10,627 bases of DNA from Chitinivibrionales bacterium (GTDB lineage Bacteria > Fibrobacterota > Chitinivibrionia > Chitinivibrionales > WJMI01), in assembly GCA_014729595.1 (NCBI GenBank), contig WJJU01000686.1, positions 1 through 10,627 on the forward strand. The letters are read 5' to 3'. Positions 1 through 5,285 of this stretch are shown here, piece after piece; the stretch's first letter is position 1, and each line of letters starts with the position of its first letter. The position numbers and the translations under genes are program-made. The notes under the pieces were generated by a model. It saw only the letters and a list, made by a program, of their open reading frames with translations, was not told the origin of the DNA and ran no database searches.

Positions 1-1
1 A

Positions 2-1900
2 CGCAACCGTGTTCGCGTGGTCGAAGAGAAGATCGATGCTTACGAGGTCAAAATCGATGCGTATTCCAAGCTGCGCTCACTGGTTGCCGACATCGGCCAT
101 AAAGCCGGGCTTTTGCAACAAAGAGAAGATTTCAATCTATTCACGAGCAATTCTTCAAACGAAAACATCGTCTCCTTCACCGCGGGGTTGGGAAGCGACG
201 AAGGGCGGTACGATCTGCGTGTGTCCCATCTGGCACAAGCCGAAAAGATGGTGAGCACGGAAGGCTTGATCACCAGTCAGAGCGCCTCGCTTTCGTCGAT
301 GGGGATTAACGTTGGTGATATCGAAGTCGACGGGCAAGCGATAACCATTGGCGCCGATGATACTCTGCAGGATCTTCGTATGAAGATCAATAACGCGACG
401 GACGCCGAAGGTAACGAACTGGGGGTGACCGCGACGGTGCTGAAGATTGCCGACGATAATTTTCGTCTGGTTCTTACGTCCAAAGAGGAGGGGGCCGAAG
501 GTGTCTCGTATCGTGATCTTACCGGCAGTACCCTTCAAGACCTGGGAATCATTCAGGATACCGCGGGAACAAAAGGTACCACCGCTCAAATGTTGCAGTC
601 CGGCACCGACGTACGATCAGCGTTTGAGGCCCTGACGGAAGGGGAGGTGGTTCGGTATGAGGGGGTCGACCACATGGGCAATAACGTCCGCGGGTCGTAC
701 ACCGTTACTGCCTCGTCAACGACCGAAGACCTCTTGAAAGATATAGGAGATACGTTTCACGGGATGGTGGAAGCGTCGATCGGCGCGGGCGGGGAGTTGA
801 TCCTTACCGACAAAGTCGCGGGTGAGTCCGCTTTGGCCGTGAATACGCTCTCGGTGGGTGGAACGGATCATGCGATGTCGACGACCCGGGTCGGTAACGA
901 GGGGGGCGGCGTGTTGCAGGCGGGCTCCAACGCGTACTTTAGCGTGGACGGCTTGTATATGGAGTCGAGCGGCAATTCCGCATCGGGGTTTATTTCCGGC
1001 GTAACCCTTGATTTTAAGAAGGCTTCGGTGGATGAAACCGTTGCCATCTCGATGGATCGGGATCTGGACGCCATCACCGACAACGTACAAAACCTTGTTG
1101 ACAGCTTCAACGAATTGGCCAATTTCGTAAATACGAACACGCGCTATGCTGTTGACGAAGAGGATGAAACGGTGAAAAAAGGAGAACTTGCGGGCGACAT
1201 GACCGCCCGCAGCATTCTCAGCCGAATTCGCTCCGTTTTTCATTCTCGTTTCGACACCTTATCGGGTGAATATCAAAGCCTTGCCGAAATAGGATTAAAA
1301 ACCAATACGCAAACCGGTGAACTGAAACTTGACGCAGAGAAATTTAAGACGGCTTTACAGGGTGATTACGACGACGTCGTGAAATTGTTCGTGACAACCG
1401 GCTTTTCGGACAATAGTAATATTACTTTGGGACGGTACACCGAGGACACCGCCGAAGGCAACTACGTTATGGAAGAGGTGGATGCCGACCACATGCGAAT
1501 AAAGCTTTCGGGCGACGACACCTGGTATACGTCGGGGCCGCGCACCGGTGACGTGATCACCTTCGGTGACGGACCGGTTGACGGGCTGTCGTTAACGGCA
1601 CCTTCGGGAAGTATTGGCGCCGCAAGCGCGTCGTTTACCTTTTCGCGTGGACTCACGGGTCAACTCAAAGGTGTGGTGGATCAACTTAACGACGGCCGTG
1701 AAGGTTTGATTCATATGCGCCAGGAGTCCTGGCGGATAAGCATTCGCAGTTCGCAAGACCGCGTCGATCGTCTCGAAGCCAGTGTCGAGGCATACCGGAT
1801 GAGACTGGTAAAAGAGTTCAGCGCCATGGAACAGTCATTAAGTGAATTGCAGTCGCAAAGCACGAATATGCTTAGCGCGTTGGGGTTTAACGGAGCGTAG
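2..1900 (+). CDS. fliD: Flagellar filament cap protein FliD (HAP2), N-terminus cut off by window edge
   Basis: FliD forms the cap at the distal end of the flagellar filament and helps exported flagellin fold into place. The frame is already open at base 2 and has no start codon with a ribosome site nearby, so roughly 20-40 N-terminal residues probably lie upstream; the GTG at 17 is internal. The visible 632 residues begin with the heptad-like helix typical of the FliD N-terminal domain (VVEEKIDAYEVKIDAY). A flagellin-IN type module follows at about bases 290-510 (DGQAITIGADDTLQDLRMKI), then a hook-IN-like insertion at about 610-860. The FliD C-terminal domain starts near base 920 (AGSNAYFSVDGLYME) and ends in a helix finishing LSALGFNGA. 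The protein is longer than the 468-residue E. coli FliD, which suggests extra outer domains. fliS follows 52 nt downstream, the usual order. Family is seen clearly; domain limits are approximate. Confidence 0.93.
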   Translation, partial: RNRVRVVEEKIDAYEVKIDAYSKLRSLVADIGHKAGLLQQREDFNLFTSNSSNENIVSFTAGLGSDEGRYDLRVSHLAQAEKMVSTEGLITSQSASLSSMGINVGDIEVDGQAITIGADDTLQDLRMKINNATDAEGNELGVTATVLKIADDNFRLVLTSKEEGAEGVSYRDLTGSTLQDLGIIQDTAGTKGTTAQMLQSGTDVRSAFEALTEGEVVRYEGVDHMGNNVRGSYTVTASSTTEDLLKDIGDTFHGMVEASIGAGGELILTDKVAGESALAVNTLSVGGTDHAMSTTRVGNEGGGVLQAGSNAYFSVDGLYMESSGNSASGFISGVTLDFKKASVDETVAISMDRDLDAITDNVQNLVDSFNELANFVNTNTRYAVDEEDETVKKGELAGDMTARSILSRIRSVFHSRFDTLSGEYQSLAEIGLKTNTQTGELKLDAEKFKTALQGDYDDVVKLFVTTGFSDNSNITLGRYTEDTAEGNYVMEEVDADHMRIKLSGDDTWYTSGPRTGDVITFGDGPVDGLSLTAPSGSIGAASASFTFSRGLTGQLKGVVDQLNDGREGLIHMRQESWRISIRSSQDRVDRLEASVEAYRMRLVKEFSAMEQSLSELQSQSTNMLSALGFNGA

Positions 1901-1902
1901 TG

Positions 1903-1920
1903 CGCACCCTTTGCGGGGCG
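1903..1920 (+). other. Small hairpin between fliD and fliS
   Basis: Just after the fliD stop the sequence can pair as CGC-(A bulge)-CCC with GGGGCG around a five-base loop (bases 1910-1914). No T-tract follows, so it is unlikely to be an intrinsic terminator. It may simply stabilise the fliD 3' end or tune read-through into fliS, whose own Shine-Dalgarno lies about 20 nt further on. It is short and may be chance. Confidence 0.3.
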
Positions 1921-1952
1921 ACACATCGGGTAACAGAATCAAGGAGGAGTTC

Positions 1953-2378
1953 ATGAATAACGCATACTCGGCTTACCGCTCGGCCAATGTCGATACGGCG
2001 GACCAGAGCAAGCTGATTATTATCGCCTACGATGTCGCGATCAAGCATTGTAAGCTCGCCTTGGAACATTTCGAGGGAAGAGAAAATATCGAAACACGAA
2101 CAAAACACTTGTTCAAAGTGCAGGACGCCGTCAGCGAACTCATGGGTTCACTGAAACTCGAAATGGGAGAGATCGCCCAGAATCTTCATCGTCTCTATGA
2201 CTATATGCTTCGCCGACTGGTCGCCGCCAATTCACGGAACGAACGTGCGGCGGTCGAAGAGGTCCTTAAGCATTTAACGACGCTTCGTGAAGCATGGAAA
2301 GATGCGATTGCTACGCTTCGCACGCAATCGGGAGCGACGGCGGATCAGGAACGAAAAAACATCACCATAACCGGCTAA
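1953..2378 (+). CDS. fliS: Flagellar export chaperone FliS
   Basis: FliS is a cytoplasmic four-helix-bundle chaperone that binds the C-terminus of flagellin, preventing premature polymerisation and guiding it to the type III export gate. The 141-residue product has the expected family size. Its N-terminus MNNAYSAYRSANVDTADQSK matches the FliS pattern of a Tyr-containing start, then an L/I-I-I-hydrophobic helix with a Y-D motif (LIIIAYDVAIKHCKLAL). Residues 60-100 continue as amphipathic helix and include the LHRLYDYMLRRLVAAN segment typical of FliS. The start at 1953 is set by an excellent ribosome site, AAGGAGGAG at 1941-1949, four bases before the ATG. The gene sits 52 nt after fliD and 14 nt before the fliT-like gene, consistent with one co-transcribed unit. 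Confidence 0.92.
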   Translation: MNNAYSAYRSANVDTADQSKLIIIAYDVAIKHCKLALEHFEGRENIETRTKHLFKVQDAVSELMGSLKLEMGEIAQNLHRLYDYMLRRLVAANSRNERAAVEEVLKHLTTLREAWKDAIATLRTQSGATADQERKNITITG

Positions 2379-2392
2379 GGTATTCATTGACT

Positions 2393-2797
2393 ATGAACGC
2401 TTCATGGATACTCGAAAGTCTCGTCTGCATACGCGATAGATATCGTGCGGTGGCCGCCGTCAGTGAAACGATGTTTCACCGGGACAAGGCCCAAGAGTTG
2501 ATTGACGCGGTCAACCAACGTCGCCGTCTCTTGGCCGAGATCGAAGAACGGCGGCACCGCCTGCCGGCGGAATGCCGCAAGTGGTCCGCGTATGCGCGAG
2601 ACGGCGGTCCCGTCGGGTCAACGATGGAGGAGATTCGAACCCTGGTGCACCGTATCGTAACCATGGACGTCTCCCTTCAGAAAAAACTGCAAGCGCGCAT
2701 TGCGCAAACGCGCGATGAGATTCAGGGCCTTACGCGTCGATCACACGCGGCGCTTTCGTATGCTCGGCATGCGTCAAGCACCTACCGAATGCGTTAA
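2393..2797 (+). CDS. Small helical protein in fliT/flgN position (putative flagellar export chaperone)
   Basis: I do not recognise this protein by sequence. The 134-residue product is almost entirely predicted helix, rich in Arg, Glu and Gln, with coiled-coil-like stretches at about residues 30-60 (DKAQELIDAVNQRRRLLAEI) and 95-115 (LQKKLQARIAQTRDEIQGL). It has no signal peptide or membrane segment. Size, helical make-up and position directly after fliD-fliS are what FliT (FliD chaperone) or FlgN (hook-associated protein chaperone) usually show, so that role is inferred from context. The start is uncertain. ATG 2393 lies 12 nt after AAGG (2377-2380), while the in-frame TTG at 2387 is six nt after it, a better spacing that would add two residues. 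The AAGG overlaps the fliS stop codon, suggesting translational coupling. Confidence 0.72.
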   Translation: MNASWILESLVCIRDRYRAVAAVSETMFHRDKAQELIDAVNQRRRLLAEIEERRHRLPAECRKWSAYARDGGPVGSTMEEIRTLVHRIVTMDVSLQKKLQARIAQTRDEIQGLTRRSHAALSYARHASSTYRMR

Positions 2798-2902
2798 GGA
2801 AATCTTGCCCGTTACCTTCCTTCGTCGGATATCCGCTGTCCGGAGCCGACCAGCGCCCCGGCGTAGCCGAAAACCTTATGGATCCGCACTCTATATTGTT
2901 CG

Positions 2903-2931
2903 TTGACTCCCTTGGCCCGGGACTGTAGAAT
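2903..2931 (+). promoter_or_regulatory. Near-consensus sigma-70-type promoter
   Basis: TTGACT (2903-2908) and TAGAAT (2926-2931) are separated by exactly 17 bases, each matching five of six consensus positions. Transcription would begin near base 2938. It lies 105 nt after the fliT-like stop and about 150 nt before the start at 3090, so it would give the B12-domain gene its own transcript separate from the flagellar operon. No sigma-28 flagellar promoter pattern was seen here. Confidence 0.65.
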
Positions 2932-2940
2932 TTCGTGTAG

Positions 2941-3024
2941 GGCGATGGTAATCGTGTGCGAATTTCATCATAAGGCGGGGGAGGGAGGCAAAAGCATGTT
3001 ACGACATGCAGCTAAATAATCGCC
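2941..3024 (+). promoter_or_regulatory. Structured mRNA leader with nested inverted repeats (cis-regulatory candidate)
   Basis: GGCGAT (2941-2946) is perfectly complementary to ATCGCC (3019-3024) and could close a domain starting a few bases after the predicted transcription start. Inside it, GCATGT (2994-2999) pairs perfectly with ACATGC (3004-3009) around the loop TACG, a UNCG-type tetraloop in RNA. A purine-rich tract, GGGGGAGGGAGG, precedes the inner hairpin at 2977-2988. The layout (outer closing stem, inner stable hairpin, then about 65 nt to the ribosome site of the next gene) resembles a riboswitch or leader attenuator. I compared it mentally with c-di-GMP-I, cobalamin, SAM, TPP and fluoride consensus cores and found no match. 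Pairings are seen; function is inferred. Confidence 0.4.
2945..3019 (+). CDS. Possible short leader ORF (24 codons, or 7 from the internal ATG 2996)
   Basis: An ATG at 2945 opens a 24-codon frame ending at TAA 3017-3019. It lies only about 7 nt after the predicted transcription start and has no ribosome site. The in-frame ATG at 2996 is better placed: GGAGG at 2984-2988 sits seven bases upstream, giving the heptapeptide MLRHAAK. The ATG and part of the ribosome site region are involved in the GCATGT/ACATGC hairpin, so translation and folding would compete. It could be a leader peptide controlling the gene at 3090, or chance. The longer version contains Cys and two His, but nothing shows it is a RiPP precursor. 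Confidence 0.2.
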   Translation: MVIVCEFHHKAGEGGKSMLRHAAK

Positions 3025-3089
3025 GAGTTTCGTGTCGACCCCGGACGTTAAACAATACCCACCAAGGCGCCAATCCGAGGAACTACTCT

Positions 3090-3908
3090 ATGAAACGAAC
3101 TACCGAAATTCTGCTTGTTTCCATGCCGTTCGCGCCCCTTGAGCAATCCCATGTGACTGAAACCGCTCTTCTGGGAGCGGCAAGGACTCGTGGTATAAGA
3201 GCCGAGGCACTGTATGCGTCCCTCCGTCTCGGCGAGAAGATCGGCACCGCGTTTTATCGGTTTTTGTCCGAGGATTGGTGGAGTCGCGATACACTCGTTG
3301 GCGAATGGCTCTTTTCGCGTCCCGCGGAGCTTTCGACGGAGGAGGAACACGGTGTCTACGGCATGCGAATTCAAGAGGAGTACCGCCGGCTGGCTCGGGA
3401 ACGTATCGGCGATTCGAACCTGCTTTCTTCGGTGGATTTTGGCGAATTGCGGACAGTATGCATGCAATTGGTTAGAGATGAAGCCGAAAAGATAGTGCGA
3501 TTTCAACCGCGTATCGTCTGTTGCGGCTCATCCTTTTGTCGGCGAGCCGCATCCGTCGCGGTGCTGCAAATTATCAAAAGCCTTGATCCGTCGATCGCCA
3601 CCATGATTGCCGGCGCCGAGGGCGAGGATCAGATGGACGCCGCGGACTTGCGTCGATATCCATGGGTTGATTATGTGTTCCCGGAGCACGCCGAGGAAAC
3701 TTTTCTCGCAATTTGCGGATTGGTACTCAACGATGGAACCGGTTCCATCCGTCCGGGGGTGCCACTCGGCGTTACCCAGTGCACGAACAGGCGGTGTGCC
3801 TTAGGGGAAGGATACGCATTCTGTAAATATTTTTCGCACAAGGATCGCTTTGGGGCAATGAGCGAAGCGGGTATTTCCACATTTACGGGCTCCCGTCATC
3901 CGGCATAA
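3090..3908 (+). CDS. Stand-alone B12-binding-like domain related to RiPP-maturation radical SAM C-methyltransferases (radical SAM half missing)
   Basis: The 272-residue protein resembles only the N-terminal region of RiPP-maturation radical SAM C-methyltransferases. Family-like stretches are EILLVSMPFAPLEQS (residues 6-20), LVGEWLFS (69-76), VCCGSSFCRRAASVAVLQII (143-162), IAGAEGEDQM (173-182) and RRYPWVDYVFPEHAEETF (188-205). Together they suggest a Rossmann-like cobalamin-binding fold. In full-length relatives a radical SAM domain with CxxxCxxC follows. Here the family likeness ends near residue 229, and a 43-residue tail with three cysteines (C231, C236, C245) but no CxxxCxxC leads to the stop. 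No radical SAM motif appears in any frame downstream. ATG 3090 is chosen because GAGG (3077-3080) lies nine bases upstream; the in-frame ATG at 3006 would add 28 residues unlike the family. It may be a truncated gene or a separate binding subunit. A methyltransferase activity should not be assumed. Confidence 0.68.
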   Translation: MKRTTEILLVSMPFAPLEQSHVTETALLGAARTRGIRAEALYASLRLGEKIGTAFYRFLSEDWWSRDTLVGEWLFSRPAELSTEEEHGVYGMRIQEEYRRLARERIGDSNLLSSVDFGELRTVCMQLVRDEAEKIVRFQPRIVCCGSSFCRRAASVAVLQIIKSLDPSIATMIAGAEGEDQMDAADLRRYPWVDYVFPEHAEETFLAICGLVLNDGTGSIRPGVPLGVTQCTNRRCALGEGYAFCKYFSHKDRFGAMSEAGISTFTGSRHPA

Positions 3909-3918
3909 GCAGCCGGAT
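3898..3918 (+). other. Hairpin spanning the stop codon of the B12-domain gene
   Basis: ATCCGGC (3898-3904) and GCCGGAT (3912-3918) form a perfect seven-base-pair stem whose seven-base loop contains the TAA stop. Only TTTG follows, so it would be a weak terminator at best. A second perfect stem, CGCCGC/GCGGCG with a CTGA loop (3933-3948), follows 14 nt later, also without a T-tract. Confidence 0.4.
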
Positions 3919-4194
3919 TTGTAACCATATTTCGCCGCCTGAGCGGCGCGGCCAATGACCACCGGCAAGGTGTAGCCGCTTATGAAACAGGGCAGTGAAG
4001 TAGTAATGAAGAAGCAATAGCTATCTGCGCGGAATACATAATGCCACTCAGGGCGGAAGCGCTGAGAGCGCCGGGTGTACCCGGGTGCCGGAAATGCTCG
4101 AATTACCGAAGTGATTGGTTTTTGGGGCCTTCCGGGATTTCCCTCAGTGCTGTCAATGCCCGAAAATACCCGTCCCTGCACAATCTAATGATAC
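3909..4194 (+). other. Hairpin-rich stretch with no convincing gene (possible long 3' UTR or small RNA)
   Basis: This stretch lies between the B12-domain gene and a strong terminator. It contains perfect short hairpins CGCCGC/GCGGCG (3933-3948), GCGCT/AGCGC (4059-4071) and CCGGGT/ACCCGG (4071-4084), the last two directly abutting. A 12-codon ORF at 3982-4020 begins MKQGSEVV and has AAGGTG nine bases upstream; it is too short to trust. A longer plus-strand frame from 4041 runs through the terminator and into the antisense of the lipoprotein gene, so I do not call it. Possible readings are a 3' UTR, a processed or independently transcribed small RNA, or decayed DNA of a once longer gene. No separate promoter was identified. 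Confidence 0.35.
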
Positions 4195-4241
4195 AAGGCG
4201 GTTCCGTTGTGCTTCCGAACCGCCTTTTCTTAATATTTTTT
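4195..4241 (+). terminator. Strong rho-independent terminator
   Basis: AAGGCGGTTC (4195-4204) and GAACCGCCTT (4217-4226) form a perfect ten-base-pair stem around a 12-base loop, followed by TTTTCTTAATATTTTTT. On the opposite strand the stem is preceded by A residues but not followed by a T-tract, so it acts on plus-strand transcription. The nearest plus-strand gene ends at 3908, which implies transcription continues about 290 nt beyond that stop. Confidence 0.85.
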
Positions 4242-4266
4242 GTCGCTCACTACCAGCACCATACCG

Positions 4267-4293
4267 GCGTACAAGATAATGCTTCTCGTACGC
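4267..4293 (-). other. Ten-pair stem in the 3' region of the lipoprotein transcript
   Basis: Read on the minus strand, GCGTACGAGA and TCTTGTACGC pair around a seven-base loop. The one non-Watson-Crick position is G-U in minus-strand RNA but A-C in plus-strand RNA, so the stem fits a minus-strand transcript. It lies about 33 nt after the lipoprotein stop. No T-tract follows, so it could be a 3'-end stabiliser or a boundary for rho-dependent termination, not an intrinsic terminator. Confidence 0.45.
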
Positions 4294-4326
4294 ACCTGAT
4301 CCGTCGGAAAGGCGCCGGGCATAATG

Positions 4327-5013
4327 TTATTGCTCAAAGTACCGGCGAGGTTTCACGGAGTTTACGTCGGGTTGGATGGTGAAATAGCCGTCGGAAATGT
4401 CGAAGTCAACATTCGGATCGCCGGCCTGATCATAAATCTGAATCTTAAACAAGCAACTGTCGCTGTCCAGGGTTACACCGCCAATGGTGGAAGGCAAAAG
4501 TATACGTTTTTTGTGAGCGGAAGAGCCCAACTCGGCCGTATAGCCATGCACCATCATCCAATTTCGCCCCGCGTCGACCGAAATATACAACTCCATATTT
4601 TCAAAATAAAATTCGGCATCCTCATCTTCGGCAAATAGGCATAACTCGATCGTATCTATTGTGCCGACTGCTATGACCTCGCCGCCGTTGGGCCGAACGA
4701 CTTTGTAATGCTTCTCGTCATTGGCAACCTTCAAACTGTCTTCTTCGGGAATGCAATCGCACTTATGGTCTTCGAGAGTTTCGACACAAGCCGAATCTTC
4801 CGTGACTGCCTCAACGGGTGTATTTACCTCCGAAGCCTCCAAATGCATGGACGACTCTTCAAGCTCCTCGGCAGTCGGGGCCGGATTGGCGATTGTCGTT
4901 GTGATTCCGGGATTGGATTCCGTTTCACTTGGATTCATGCACCCGTTCAAAGCAAGACCGGAAATAAGACACAATGAAGCGAGCACTGACAGTTTTGGCC
5001 TGCGCAAAACCAT
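4327..5013 (-). CDS. Secreted lipoprotein with acidic linker and Ig-like 'PNGGE' domain
   Basis: The 228-residue product begins with a lipoprotein signal peptide: basic MVLRRPKL, a hydrophobic core, then lipobox ALNGC with the lipidated Cys at residue 25 (Asn at -2 is unusual). Residues 26-100 form a low-complexity, strongly acidic linker with Cys 76, 85 and 87. From residue 104 a compact beta-rich module begins with VVRPNGGEVIAVG, continues through LYISVDAGRNWMM and ends near DISDGYFTI. This pattern (RPNGGE, then a sequence like 'VDGGRTW', then 'SDGYF') is common in Ig-like repeat modules of secreted proteins in Fibrobacterota-like bacteria, as I recall. Cys 125 and 187 could form a disulfide. 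The start at 5013 is fixed by AGGAGG (5018-5023), four bases upstream, and by the signal peptide that follows. Specific function is unknown; anchoring in a membrane facing the periplasm or outside is likely. Confidence 0.85.
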   Translation of the reverse strand: MVLRRPKLSVLASLCLISGLALNGCMNPSETESNPGITTTIANPAPTAEELEESSMHLEASEVNTPVEAVTEDSACVETLEDHKCDCIPEEDSLKVANDEKHYKVVRPNGGEVIAVGTIDTIELCLFAEDEDAEFYFENMELYISVDAGRNWMMVHGYTAELGSSAHKKRILLPSTIGGVTLDSDSCLFKIQIYDQAGDPNVDFDISDGYFTIQPDVNSVKPRRYFEQ

Positions 5014-5055
5014 AAAACCTCCTCGTAATGCATTAGCACACAATTTCAGCTCCTT

Positions 5056-5077
5056 GTTCTCGGAACATTTCGAGAAC
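5056..5077 (-). promoter_or_regulatory. Perfect inverted repeat in the lipoprotein mRNA leader
   Basis: GTTCTCG (5056-5062) and CGAGAAC (5071-5077) are perfect inverted repeats separated by eight bases. They lie about 45 nt upstream of the start codon and downstream of the predicted promoter, so they could be an RNA hairpin or a repressor site. The half sites do not match the LexA boxes I know. Confidence 0.35.
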
Positions 5078-5157
5078 GAAAGGGCCGGCAAGAAATTAAA
5101 AACCCAAGATGTTCCGCGGAAATGTTGCCTGTTGCGACGATGTCGGCTTAGGCACTT

Positions 5158-5185
5158 AATATAATCTGTTGTTCGGGTCGATCAA
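5158..5185 (-). promoter_or_regulatory. Promoter of the lipoprotein gene, with phased A-tracts upstream
   Basis: On the minus strand TTGATC (5180-5185) and TATATT (5158-5163) are 16 bases apart, four and five of six consensus matches. Immediately upstream of the -35 lie A-tracts of seven (5188-5194), seven (5208-5214) and five (5227-5231) residues, their starts 20 and 19 bases apart. This spacing resembles an UP element or intrinsically curved DNA. Transcription would start near 5151, giving a leader of about 138 nt. Confidence 0.55.
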
Positions 5186-5279
5186 AGTTTTTTTGTCTTT
5201 AGCTCGCTTTTTTTGCCTGGGACCGGTTTTTGCTAAGGGAGCATCAAGGGACTCAACGCACGCCGACCGATTTATTTAA

Positions 5280-5285
5280 TATAAT
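5280..5285 (+). promoter_or_regulatory. Perfect TATAAT hexamer at the putative start of the VTT gene
   Basis: TATAAT at 5280-5285 exactly matches the -10 consensus, but no recognisable -35 lies 16-18 bases upstream. It overlaps the ATG at 5284. If it is a real -10 element, the transcript would start near 5292 and translation would have to use the later ATG at 5341. Confidence 0.25.

Noticed and set aside
2941..2960. GGCGATGG resembling the start of fluoride riboswitches
   Set aside because: The partner UCGCC, the AACC stretch and the CUGAUG segment expected further on are absent; only the first eight bases match.
3006..3089. Upstream in-frame ATG at 3006 as start of the B12-domain protein
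   Set aside because: It has no suitable ribosome site, lies within the leader hairpin, and would add 28 residues that do not resemble the family, whereas 3090 has GAGG nine bases upstream.
4059..4071. CTGAGA resembling a TPP riboswitch core
   Set aside because: The flanking conserved TPP elements are missing, and the bases are explained by a GCGCT/AGCGC hairpin.
3801..4181. Minus-strand ORF of 126 codons overlapping the end of the B12-domain gene
   Set aside because: It is partly antisense to a well-supported gene, has odd composition and no promoter or ribosome site, so it is most likely a shadow frame.
4041..4382. Plus-strand ORF of 113 codons starting at ATG 4041
   Set aside because: It runs straight through the strong terminator at 4195-4241 and into the antisense of the lipoprotein gene, has no ribosome site in good position and resembles nothing known to me.
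5056..5077. LexA-type SOS box
   Set aside because: The inverted repeat GTTCTCG-N8-CGAGAAC lacks the CTG-N10-CAG or GAAC-N4-GTTC pattern.
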